DNA from: Coptis chinensis
Lineage: Eukaryota; Streptophyta; Magnoliopsida; Ranunculales; Ranunculaceae
Assembly (NCBI GenBank): GCA_015680905.1
Contig: CM027382.1
Coordinates: forward strand, 1,116,001 to 1,180,000
DNA length: 64,000 bases
Reading direction: 5' to 3'
Notes under the pieces: generated by a model
The model's database searches: none
Told to the model about the DNA's origin: nothing
The model's input: the letters and a program-made list of their open reading frames with translations, nothing else
Made by a program: the position numbers and the translations under genes
Shown here: in pieces, positions 33,843-45,132 of the stretch
Position numbering within the stretch: position 1 is the first letter of the stretch
How the letters are laid out: the number at the start of each line of letters is the position of its first letter

Positions 33843-35258
33843 ATGCTAAGACATGCTTCAAAAATCTTTACTTTCCTTCACTTCAAACCCACCACCTCAT
33901 TGTTTCGAACCTACTGCACCAATAAGAACACCACAGGTTACACACAACACTTAACAAGTCAACAGCAAGAAGCACTGAATGCAATATCAAATAAAAAGTC
34001 AGTTTTCATCACTGGGTCAGCAGGAACAGGTAAAACTTTCTTGGTTTCAATAGCTATAGACATTTTAAAGAATGATGTATACAAACCTGGTGAAGTGTTT
34101 GTTACTGCATCAACTGGTATTGCTGCTTGCGCTTTATATGGACAAACTTTACATTCATTTGCTGGTATAGGACTTGGGGTTGGTCATAAACATGATTTAC
34201 TTGAAATGGTTGTTAGGAATTCTGATGCTTTTGAAAGATGGAAAAGTGTTAGAGCTTTAGTTATTGATGATATAAGTATGATAAGTGGTGATCTTTTTGA
34301 TAAACTTGACTACATTGCTAGAACTTTGAAGGGTCGTGTCCATAAACCTTGGGGTGGTATTCAGTTGATTGTTAGTGGTGATTTTTTTCAACTTCCACCT
34401 ATTATGGACGACCAATACCCCTTTGATAGGGAATTTGCTTTTGATGCTAAATGTTGGAATGCTACTTTTTATTTGCAACTTGAACTTACTGCAATATTTC
34501 GACAATCGGAGCGGGAGTTTATAGATTTGCTTCAAGGGGTAAGGAGAGGGAGATTGAATGAAGAACATTTAAGAATTCTTCAACAATATTGCTGTAAAGA
34601 ACCGGTGGATTCATCGGTGACTGTGCCATGTCTTTATCCGTTGAATAGGGATGTCAAGATAGTGAATGATGCTAGGTTAAGAAGTTTGAATGGGAAAATT
34701 TTGAAGTATACAGCAAGGGATACTGGAAAGAAGGCAAAGAACCTTTGGAAGTGGGAACACAGTAGGGGGATCGCACCTAAGAAGTTGGAGTTAGGTATTG
34801 GTGCTAGGGTGATGTTGATTAAGAACATGGATGTGGGTGTTGGCCTCATGAAAGGTGCGACTGGTACCATTGTGGATTTCGTTGAGCAAACTGGAAAGAA
34901 GTCTCGGGGAGTATTTGCTAAATGTCTGTTGCCCAAGGTTCGATTTGACTCAGGATTGGTGCATATGATTGGGCCTGAAGAATGGCATGTTATGGAGGGA
35001 GAAAAAGTGCTTGCAACTCGAAAGCAGATTCCTCTTATACTGGCATGGGCTATTAGCGTTCACAAGTGCCAAGGAATGACTCTTGATTGCCTTCATACTG
35101 ATCTTTCAAAAGCCTTCGATTATGGTATGGTTTATGTTGCTCTTTCTAGAGTTAGAAACTTACGAGGCCTTTATTTATCTGGTTTTGATTCCTCAAAGAT
35201 CAAGGCGCACCCAAAAGTTTTGGTGTTCTACAACAATCAGTTTGGTTCAAAGCAGTAG
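33843..35258 (+). CDS. PIF1: PIF1-family 5'-to-3' DNA helicase, mitochondrial type, intact
   Basis: A single-exon gene of 471 codons. Residues 1-25 are rich in R, K, S and T with no acidic residue and contain an R-T-Y site, as in mitochondrial presequences. Helicase motifs in order: Walker A GSAGTGKT (58-65), motif Ia TASTGIAACAL (88-98), Walker B LVIDDISM (139-146), the PIF1 signature region GDLFDKLDYIAR (149-160), motif III SGDFFQLPPI (178-187), HKCQGMTLD (407-415) and YVALSRVRN with the arginine finger (431-439). The family unwinds DNA 5' to 3' and acts in mitochondrial DNA maintenance, telomeres and G-quadruplex removal. An oddity is that the Walker B acidic pair is D142-D143, where most PIF1 proteins have D-E. 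It lies between a gypsy LTR and an RNase H-like pseudogene, outside the Helitron. It is clearly distinct from the Helitron's own PIF1-type helicase. The frame is full length with no breaks. Confidence 0.9.
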   Translation: MLRHASKIFTFLHFKPTTSLFRTYCTNKNTTGYTQHLTSQQQEALNAISNKKSVFITGSAGTGKTFLVSIAIDILKNDVYKPGEVFVTASTGIAACALYGQTLHSFAGIGLGVGHKHDLLEMVVRNSDAFERWKSVRALVIDDISMISGDLFDKLDYIARTLKGRVHKPWGGIQLIVSGDFFQLPPIMDDQYPFDREFAFDAKCWNATFYLQLELTAIFRQSEREFIDLLQGVRRGRLNEEHLRILQQYCCKEPVDSSVTVPCLYPLNRDVKIVNDARLRSLNGKILKYTARDTGKKAKNLWKWEHSRGIAPKKLELGIGARVMLIKNMDVGVGLMKGATGTIVDFVEQTGKKSRGVFAKCLLPKVRFDSGLVHMIGPEEWHVMEGEKVLATRKQIPLILAWAISVHKCQGMTLDCLHTDLSKAFDYGMVYVALSRVRNLRGLYLSGFDSSKIKAHPKVLVFYNNQFGSKQ

Positions 35259-36065
35259 CAATTAGTAGTTGCCTATTCTTGTTATTATGAATTTATATTA
35301 GTGCATTTCTCCAATTTAAGTTTAAGCCTGATTGTTTGAAACAAAATTTTCTCATCACAGCTTGAAAATGCACTATATCCATGGTTGAAACCTGTCATTC
35401 CAATTTTGGGTATTGTGTTTGATAGTGGTCAACAATTGGCATTTGATCAAGATGTCTCTTTTACTAATGTCCTAAGCTGCTCTCTTTGCGGCAACCATGA
35501 TCCTTTTGTTTAATTATGGGTATGAGTGTTTTTATTTGTGTAATAATGGAACGAGTGTATTAACACTTTGAATGTGAACCTATTATACCACGTTGCATGT
35601 TCGGATCCGTGGATCAGGGTCTATTTGTTGGTAGATCTACCAATGTAATATCTTGTTTCGTGCTAGATTACCAGTTTCTGGAAGAACACGTGCAAGGTAT
35701 AAATTGTGTAATAAACTTTATATTTCTCCTTCAGATCAAGCAACACTAGTAGGATTCTTAGCAATCCCATTATTGCATAAGCAATTAAGAAAAAGTTTCA
35801 GATGATATTAATTAGTTGGCGTGTATAGGAAACCAGGCATTGAGTAGTAAGTTCATACTTCTATTACTCTCTAGCTAGTAAGCCGAGGTAAATAGTGTAT
35901 CATCGTCCAAGAGCCATCATATGGACTTTGTGGAAGGAGACAAATGTTGTGATCTTTGCCTCTTAAGTTGGTTTTCTTTTGAGTTACCTCCCCGTACATG
36001 CCACCTCAACCTGGGCATCTTAAACTCAGAATAGCTGCCAGTTATAAAATCAAAGCAAATGGTTT
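35259..36065 (+). other. 3' flank of PIF1 (unit B)
   Basis: Nearly identical to 14088-14894 of unit A, including the acceptor-like tract CTCATCACAG near 35350-35360. Possible 3' UTR. No separate gene is supported. Confidence 0.35.
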
Positions 36066-36488
36066 GGCTTAGGCTATGTTTGAAGGGATCACAATGGTAT
36101 TTTTATTGCTGCAGGAACCGGTAAAGGCAGGGTCTGTTGCAGAGGCAGAATGCCAAGGAACTCTTAAAGGACTCAAGTGGAGCAGGAACTTCAGCTCCTC
36201 AGTTGAAGTAGAGGTCGATGTGAAAGAAGTCAGCAACTTTTTGGGAAGAAAAGCATCAAATATATCATGGACTTCAAGGAATATACTAGAAGATGCACGG
36301 CTAGATTTTGGCCTTTTTTACTTTATTTGTATTAAGTGGATCAGTAGATCTGCAAACCGTGTGTAGCACATAAGCTTAGCCTCTAATGGCCACAATCTAC
36401 CCCCACGTTCTGAGTGGCTTACACTGCCGCTTTGTTGGTTGATGGACGTCTTGGAGGAAGATAGAACTCATGTAAATATAGTCTGTTG
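36066..36488 (+). pseudogene. RNase H-like (RVT_3 type) gene fragment (unit B)
   Basis: Counterpart of 14895-15317. The middle and C-terminal parts read well (VAEAECQGTLKGLKWSRN to IKWISRSANRV, ending at a stop at 36364-36366). The start, YV-RDHNGIFIAAG, lies in another frame and here carries a stop at the position where unit A reads L. Non-functional in both units. It lies about 65 bp from the Helitron end. Confidence 0.65.
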
Positions 36489-38572
36489 ATTATACAAAAA
36501 AAAACAATCTCCTTGTACATGCAAGGATGTTCAATGTATATTCTTTGTTTGCTAGGGTATGCCCGTGCCGTACGTCACTGATAGAGTCGCCTGCGACGCT
36601 AACTTTGAAGAAGTAGCCTAAACTTGAACACCCCCTCTCCCGCTTTTGATTCTATTATCTGGCTATTGTTCCATTTATGGTCAAGAATGATTATTAGGTT
36701 GAGAAACTCGACATCACACTAACTTGAACCACCTAAGGGGTAATTTGGATAGAACCTCCCCATTATTTTATGACTTTCCAATGTTTTGGATCATGTTAAA
36801 AGGCTGCAAAGACAATTCTCATTCAATAAATCCGGTAGTGATTTGCACAGATGTTCTAGACTCATTCATCTAAATGGACTTAAACATAGAAGAACACCAA
36901 TTAAACCAAATGAAATAAGAACAATATGAGAAACATATAAATAATCAGACTCCCACAAGTGGTTTGAATGAGGACATCAAAACAGTACCAAAAAGAGCAC
37001 CCACAAAAGTACGCCAAGTACAAAAAAAAGTAGCGAAAGTACAGATAACATTGTTGACAATCATAACTCTTCCAGAAACCCCATCCTCATTCGCCAATGT
37101 CAAGGTCATTATCATAAATCCCAAGCCTTAAGGAAACTTCATCGAAGAAGTATGTAATTATCTATTTTAAATTCGTTAAATAGAGTGAGTAGGAAATACT
37201 ATATATAATGAAGGGAAGAAGAAATTGACAATTTAGAAGTGAAACAATGAACGATTGTATTCACCTATAGACTCTTTTTAAGTTTTGGAACAAGCAAATA
37301 TGTAACGCCCCAAAACTCAAACAATTACAAACCTATGACACGTGGTTTTTATAGTAAAATTTTGGCAGCATCTCCTCTGTATTTTTGACATTTCATAAAT
37401 ATAAACCTGTCATAACCTGAAAACCACAATCATATATTTCTCATTGGTTAATCCAGTTACTTAACCGTCTCGACAGATGACAGAGCAGTCAAATAATTGG
37501 CTTACAAAAATGAGAGCACTTCAACATTATGACTTAGTACGCCAAAGTATTTGAATGTCCCGACTAATGCCAGATCATCAAAGCACCTCGTACAAAGTCA
37601 TTACCGAAAACACAAGTAAAATACATACATTCGAGTCCCATAACTATCAAAAGGTCTACACACCCTTAACAAATGATATTTACAATGTATACATATACCA
37701 TATTTCCTAAAGTTTCCATTGGGGTAGTTCCATAAACGCGACTTTCTGTAACAACACTAACAAATGAAAGAACAAACAATAGCCACCGAAATGCTACCTG
37801 CACTAAAATACCTATAAAAGCAGCAGAACCAAATCAAAGCTCAAATCAATCAAAACTAATACTTTTCGACAAACCCAAAACCAAAAAATAGAACCCTTAA
37901 TAAATAAGCAAATAAATACCTATAACAACACCAGAAGAAGCTCAGACTAAACCTTTACATAGAAGAAAACAAATAATTCATCTCTGGCTAAACGATTTTA
38001 AAACGAACTGAATCTTTACATGGAAAATCAAAGAGATTGAGTTATAAGAGAAGAGATGTTACCTGTTTCACTTGACTTGAGAATCAACAGAGATCACTAA
38101 GTTATAGTGATTGGCCAAGGTCCCATCACCACGTTCACGGATGAAAAAATTAAACAACACAATAAGTAGAGAAAGACCAGGGAAGGAAAAATGAAAAAGT
38201 GAAAAGGAAAATACCTGAGAATCAGCAGAGATCACTAAGTTTGAAGATATGAGAATTGAAATTTCCTCGTTCAGCTAAATACCATATAAACAGACGTCAC
38301 CATTTAGTAGGAATTGAAATAGATTTGTATAGAACTATATATTCAGGTGTTGTAAGATCAAAAAGAAGAAATTAGGGGGAAAAGAACTAACCAAGGTTCA
38401 CAAAAAGTTCTTCAACGCAATACTGACAAAATGTAATTACACACCAATTCGCAAAACCTACATAATTTGAACGAAGCAAATTAACCAAGTAAGAGCAAAT
38501 ACAAATGTATCAATTTGATGACTATAAATTCAATGAGTAACTACTCAACACGTGACTATAAATGAAAAGAAC

Positions 38573-41500
38573 TTACGGATTATAGTAAGACTTCTGGGTA
38601 AACAAAGTTTGGGGTGTGACTTTCCGAATTTGGAGGGAGGAGAATAATCGATTAAATGTCGAAGAAGTGCACCTTGATAGTGCGACATATAATTGACCGT
38701 GGCTGAAAACTTCAGTGCGAAGGTCAATCCCCACATACTTCACCGATTGTCCTTGTGACTTATTTATAGTCATTGCATAAGCAACACGCACAGGAAACTG
38801 TCTTCTTGTCATATGAAAAGGAAAATCGAAGAAAAAGGCAGCGGTGACAAAGATATTCTTGGAATAAATGCATGATTGCCCGCTTTTCACTAGTCAAAAT
38901 TCTTTAAAAGAACGTGGAGGTCGACAATGGACCACCATCAATCGGGTTCCATTGCATAATCCATCTTTGGGAGCAATATTTTGCAACAACATTATAGGAC
39001 AACCAACTTTTAGGTTGAGCTAAACGGTGGTAGACCATTTGGATCAAGTGAGTTTAGGTACTCATTTGGGTATTGATTAATATTGGCTGGATTCGTTGCA
39101 TCCTCGTCTGCGGCAATCTTGTTATGCGCAGACTAGAAAGAGAGTACTTTCCCAGGAACATATTTAAAGCTTCTTTGCATTAATATCATTGACATCATCA
39201 TTGCGTGCAGATAGAATTTGTGCTTCGGTTAAATATTCGGTGTAACCGTGGTAGGTTGATTTTAATGAGGATATGTAGTAGAAATGAGATCCTCGAAGAT
39301 TTGCACATCGATGAATTGTTGATGGTAGTTCAACTGCCTCGGCAGGTCACTTCCTATCTAATTAACCAGAAAATAGTAATGAATATTAGTACGAATAAAA
39401 ATAGTACAAAGAATGATGTAAATGAATATCAATATTAAGCAAAATAGTACAAAAAAAAAAAATACACAGTTTGGTACCTCCATTAAGAAATTTGCGATAA
39501 CAATAATATTTGCAGAGTTTCCATTTTCCAATCGCATGTTTTGGGCAAGAGTTAGAACATGAATGTGACTCCAGAGGAAGGAAGACCGCAAGGAAGCACG
39601 CACAATCTGTTCTCGAACCCCTTTGGGTATAACTGGAAGGCATTGACGGAAGTCACCACCAAGTACAACTGTTAATCCACCAAAAGGTTTATTATTGTCG
39701 CGAGTATCCCGGTCGCGATCAATCGCCTCCACACAAAACTTATTTTGCATTGGGACTTCATCCCAAATAATAAGTTTAGCTTCCCTGAATAATTCGGCAT
39801 GCATTGAATTCTTACTAAACCCACAAACAGAGGTATCAAGAATATCTAGTGGGATGCGAAAGGTCGAGTGAGCAGTACGACCGCCAACCAATAGTAATGA
39901 AGCTATTCCAGATGAAGCGACCATAATAACAATATGCCCCTCAGCACGACACGTAGCAGCGATTGTGTTGTAAACAAAAGTTTTGCCTGTTCCTGCTGCT
40001 CCATTCAAAAAGAAGAGTTTCCCTAGATTTTGGGAAACAGAATCTATCACTGTTTGATATGAAAAGCGTTGCTCTACATTTAGGAGAACCCTGTTGCCAT
40101 GTGCTTTTGCATTTTGAGGATCAAACTGAAATTGTCGCTGGTCCCATATGAGTCGGTTTGCAACAACTAAGTTCCATCTTGTAGTTAATGTGAGGCAGCG
40201 GCATTAGAGGGAAATTAGCCGCTGATTTACCCGACTCTATCAAAATCTCATTTAAGAGAAATAAACCATAATCTTGCACTTCGGGGGGTAGGTTACGGAA
40301 TGTTGAACATTGTGCTGCATGAAGCTTATGTGGAAGGTCATCACATATATTTTCCCAAAAATCATTCCACAATGTTTGGGGTTGCAAAGGATTGCACTCT
40401 GCGAGAATAACACAAAATAGTCGGCGAAGATGATATCGGTCTGCATGATGAAGCTTCCCTAGACATTGCACCCATTCATTTGTTATCTTCTAGAAGTCCC
40501 GTGCAACACATGCATCTTTAAAAGTTGGAAGGGGAGGACCATTACCAATCCTTTTCAGATCATCAAATGATTGAGGTCCTTTTACAACGGTTAGAAGTAA
40601 ACGAGGTAAAATCGCTCACCGAATTAGGGATCGGCAAAATACATTCTACCAATAGCAAATTTTCCTCTCAGATCCTTCTTGTCCAAGTCGAGATTGTTTG
40701 TTCGGACATAGTATTCGGGAACTCTTGATAAGTGAGGCTTCTTGCTCTTAAATCGATGCACAACAATCAAAGAAGGCGATCAAAGTTGACTTTTGGTGCT
40801 CCGCCCTTGATAGTATATCATGTATTGGTTCATCGACTTTATAAACTACGCGGTGCATTCCAGTGGAGATGAAGCCAAAGCGCATTAACCGTGGGAATCT
40901 CCTCATGTAGATGTAAACTTAATAATCTCCAAACTGCTTCGGTGGGCCAATGTATCTCGCAGATCCAAGTATTGTTGGATCTCATCCAACTCATTCAACA
41001 CTATTGTTGTCATGTCATGCCCTTTAAATATATACTTGTGAATGTATTTAACACAACGGATCCCAGCACAAACTTCGACATTAATATGGCAGTTGAACAT
41101 CTTAGAAAGATAAGGATTATAAGGAACAACATCCCTGTTATCAACTGTATGCCCCCTCACAATATATGATCTACCGTTGTCACGACGACGGTAGATAGGA
41201 TATCCATCTTTATCCATGGTGGTAGCATCTGCAAAAGTCCGGGGATAGTGATGCTTGCATCTACCATTTACCATGCACGGAGAGTTAGGATTATTTAGTC
41301 CACATGGACCATGAACCATACATGTGAGGACGGTCCGAAATAACTCAGGTTCGGTTTCTGGATCAGGAAACTCTGCACATACAATGCGATCAACTTGAGC
41401 AGGTATACGGATCTTGTCAGAATGTCGAAGATATATAAGTGCATGCATATGGGGCAACCCGCGTTTCTGGAACTCAATGGTGTAGACATGTGCAACGGCA

Positions 41501-44500
41501 GTACCAAGCACACCTTTCTTTTTAATTTCCTTCATCAAGGCCCTTCGCTTTAGTTCAAAGACACGGGCCACGACCTCTGGTCGATGAGTTGCAGTTTGGT
41601 GCTCAGACAATGCCTCAACAACTTCGTCCTAGTGCGGATTTGCAGTCATTGTGAGAAATATATCAGGATGCTTATTGTAACGTGTGATGGCCATTGAATC
41701 CTGAAAAATTTCGAACATGTGCCTAGGGCTGCCGACACAAGATGCTGGTAAGACCACTCGTCTTCCAATCTGGTTTAATCGAAAAGCTTCAAACCGCAAC
41801 ATCAGTGATACCTTGATAAAGTTCAGCCCGAAGCTTGTCTTGTTGTAACCTATAATATCTCATTTTGTTCTGTTCAGCCACGCCCATCCATCCACCAAAA
41901 ACTCTTGAAACAATTTGTGCCCGCGTAAGATTGCAGAATATTCTCCAGGGCGTTCAAATATCCGATAAGAGTAGAAATCCATCTGTGTCAATCGGTCATT
42001 AGTATTTGAACGCCTCATATCAGGTGACCACCCAAGCTCTCCGTAAGGAAACATTAGCACATAATGCAAAGGCAAGTAAGCTGGATGATATTCACTGATC
42101 TGCATGAATTCTTGCCCTCCTTTAAGATATATCACAATATCCCTCATATTATTACGCCATTTGCCATCCCTGTAAAATGACAAGCAATCTCATCCGGTTG
42201 GCAAGTTGTAACGACGTCTGTCTCTAGTAGCAATCAGAATGCAAATAAAGGTACATTGAAGTTCTCACCATGTTGAAAGAGGCAGATCTAAGAAGAACAT
42301 CGTATGCATGGCGAAAAAGTAGCAGAGAAACAATTATACTGGAGCATAGTTGCATGAATTATCTTCAGAACATCTGTGTTCAAATGGGGATTACGAAGTT
42401 GACGTATATCCAATGCAGCACTGGGATCATATATGTAAAGTTGAGAGTAAGTTGGCTGCGCCCGATTGTCGGGAATTAGAGATCTAGTTCTATGGACGGC
42501 CCGACCATGTATAGTAAAAGGCCTTGGACCTCGCCCAAGAAAGACACAGCTCATTTCCTCCAAGGCTTGTAAATGCGAAAGCTTGGTTGTATTGTCTCAT
42601 GTACTTCCGAAATGACTTTGAGTTGCGATCATTTCCATCATATAAAGCTTTAAGGGCTGGAGGTAATGGCCGTAGTGGAGGCAATTTGACTTTCCCTTGC
42701 AAACAACAAGTCCCGAATCGAGGGCGGATAATGATGAATCTTTTAGTCGTTCATCCATCCAATGGAGTGCACTACAAAATGGACTGAACATCCATTCTCC
42801 CCAATGAGTGTCTTCCTTGTTCAATCAGATGGTTAGAAACAATATTGTCAACTTCGTCTTCATCATCACTTATGTCAGCATTATTAGCATAAATTGGACG
42901 GTCAAAACCATTATTGTGAACCTCCTCACAATATTGTGCAGGATCCCCAAATGGTTGTTGTCTACAAGAGAAATAATTGTATATATTTAGACAAAGGTGC
43001 CATTTTTTTGTTATTCCAATTTCAATAAGTGTGAAGAAGTATACCGCGAATTTCGGTTAGTTGATGATGATGCAGAAGTTGCATATATTTGTCGAATGTG
43101 ATATTGGATGGACAAAAGATGAGGTAGAAGACCTGCAGTTACGCGTACTGCGAAGAAACTTGTGATGTTAGGTAGGATCTTATGGTAACCAAACCACAAA
43201 GAACCAAGAGAAAGATGTAATAAACCACGTACTAACCTTGCATTTTGGTGAGACGGTGTTGGTACAAAGTTCTCATTGGTTGAATGTGGAATTGCATGAG
43301 GTAAGGATGAGGAAGCAGAAGAGATACATGTACTGCAATGAAACTTGCACAAGTGAGTTATATATAGATTTTGATTAAGGAAAACTACTAAGTGAAGTAC
43401 TCACGTGTTGTTTTGAGCCGATGAATCAGCATGGGTACTTGATGTGACACGTTCTTCGGGGAGCGTAAATAGCCTTACGGGATTAAGGAATGATAAAGAT
43501 TTCCGAAGAGACTCTGAAGAAGAAAGACGTCGATATGGTGTTGCATGAGGTGTAACTGGACTATTATGTGTTTGATGCTTGTCAGCTTGAAGTGGAGTTT
43601 GTGGAAGTGAATGAGAACCATTCAATGTTGAACCTTGTGCACCTTGGATGGTGAAGTTTGTGCTGCCAATTAGTTTAGTGCTCCTCCTCTCTTTCCTTCG
43701 AAAGCATTTGTCCTAGTATTCTATTTGTTATCTGCACCTAATTATAAGTATAATCAACCGAATAGATTGGGAGAAAGAGGAATGCATGGATAATAGCAAA
43801 GATGGCAATTAGTATTAAAATTAGAAAACACTCTAAAATGTAAAGATATGAAGAAAGTAGTGAAAGGTAATAAGTGATCAAGACTCAAAGGCAAATTATA
43901 AATGAATAGATGGATGACCACATGCAACACAATTGGTGGGTAAATATTATACATATAAGGGCATTAAATGGAAGTTATTAAATAGTAGTGAATTTACTAC
44001 AATTATAGTGTACAAAAACACCTTTTGGACAATGCATGAGCAATCATAGTATTATTTTAATTAAAGCTCATCTTACATGAGAACCGGATGGCGGGAGAAG
44101 TGTTTGAAGTGGAGTCTGTGGAAGTGAAGGAGAGCCATTCAATGTTGAACCCATTAGTTGGTGGTCAATGACATGACGTGTGACTACTTGTGCACCTTGG
44201 ATGGTGAAGTTTGAGTTGCCAATTAGTTTAGTGCTCCTTTCTCTTTCCCTTCGAGCATGTTATCCTAGCATTCTATTTGTTATCTGCACCTAATTATAAG
44301 TATAATCAACCGAATAGCAAATATGGCAGTTAGTATTAGTGGAATGTAAATATATGAATAAAGTAGTCAAGGATAATAAGTGATCGAAGACCCAAAAACA
44401 AAAGCAAATTATAAATGAATAGATGGATAACCACATGCAACACAGTTAGTGGGTAAATAGTATACATATAAGCAGGCATTAAATTGCAGTGAATTTACTA

Positions 44501-45132
44501 CAATTATAGTGTACAAAAACACCTTTTTGACAATGCATGAGCAATTATAGCATTACATTTTAATTAAAGCTCATCTTACATGAGAACCGGATGGGGGGAG
44601 ATGAGATAGAGAAACACTATCGATGGGCCGCACATTTATAAAGCAAAAAGAAGAAATAAGACAATGCAATATACATAAACAATAAAGTAGTAGAAAAATA
44701 AATAAGGCAATGCAACTTAGCATAAGACAATGCAAGCAAGAAATACACGGAAGCCAAGAGGCGGTTGAAGATTGAGCCTATCTTGGGGGCAACAAAGACA
44801 TGTTTGTTTTGGTTTGAAGGTTCCTTAAAAGGAGTCCATGGGGTTTTCCTTTGTCAAGAATTGGTTGCGTAGGAAGCTATAAATATTTGAAAGAGAGTTC
44901 AAAAACATGATGTGAAACCAATAAGAGTGTTAATATAATTTGGGTAACTCAAAGTATGTTAATAGAAGTTATCAATAACGATATTGTTGATTGTAATACC
45001 CGGGAGCGAAAGGTGTCGTTGAGGAGTAGGTGGTGAAGGTAGAGTCCATCTTGAACTGGAACATAATTATTGTTTTTCTTGCAAGGGTCCTTATAAGGGT
45101 CCATTGGGACGTTTACCCTTATCTATGGGATC
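38573..45132 (-). pseudogene. Helitron RepHel gene (unit B)
   Basis: This is the best-preserved helicase part of the three copies. At 40050-39480 one frame carries Walker [32 protein letters not shown], Walker [30 protein letters not shown] and [12 protein letters not shown]. The C-terminal part at 38890-38573 carries [14 protein letters not shown] and [13 protein letters not shown]. Rep motifs are present at 41610-40903: LPHMHALIYLRHSDKIRIP (HUH) and YIHKYIFKGHD (catalytic tyrosines). The N-terminal exons correspond to those listed for unit A, but E3-E4 lie in the duplicated segment. Frame changes remain between the parts as written, so I call it a pseudogene with the caveat that a share of the differences may be sequencing artefact. 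Confidence 0.8.
43587..44599. repeat. About 0.5-kb tandem duplication inside Helitron B
   Basis: Two diverged copies of about 510 bp lie side by side (about 43587-44095 and 44104-44599). Each runs from the E4 exon (TGAAGTGGAGTYTGTGGAAG) through the intron to the donor side of exon E3 (ATGAGAACCGGATGG). The copies differ at many bases. For example, copy 2 carries an extra block of about 37 bp after GTTGAAC and has GAGTTGCC in place of GTGCTGCC. Units A and C each have a single version. Confidence 0.85.

Noticed and set aside
34257-34936. Open frames antisense to PIF1
   Set aside because: Shadows of the conserved helicase reading frame. They contain no domain.
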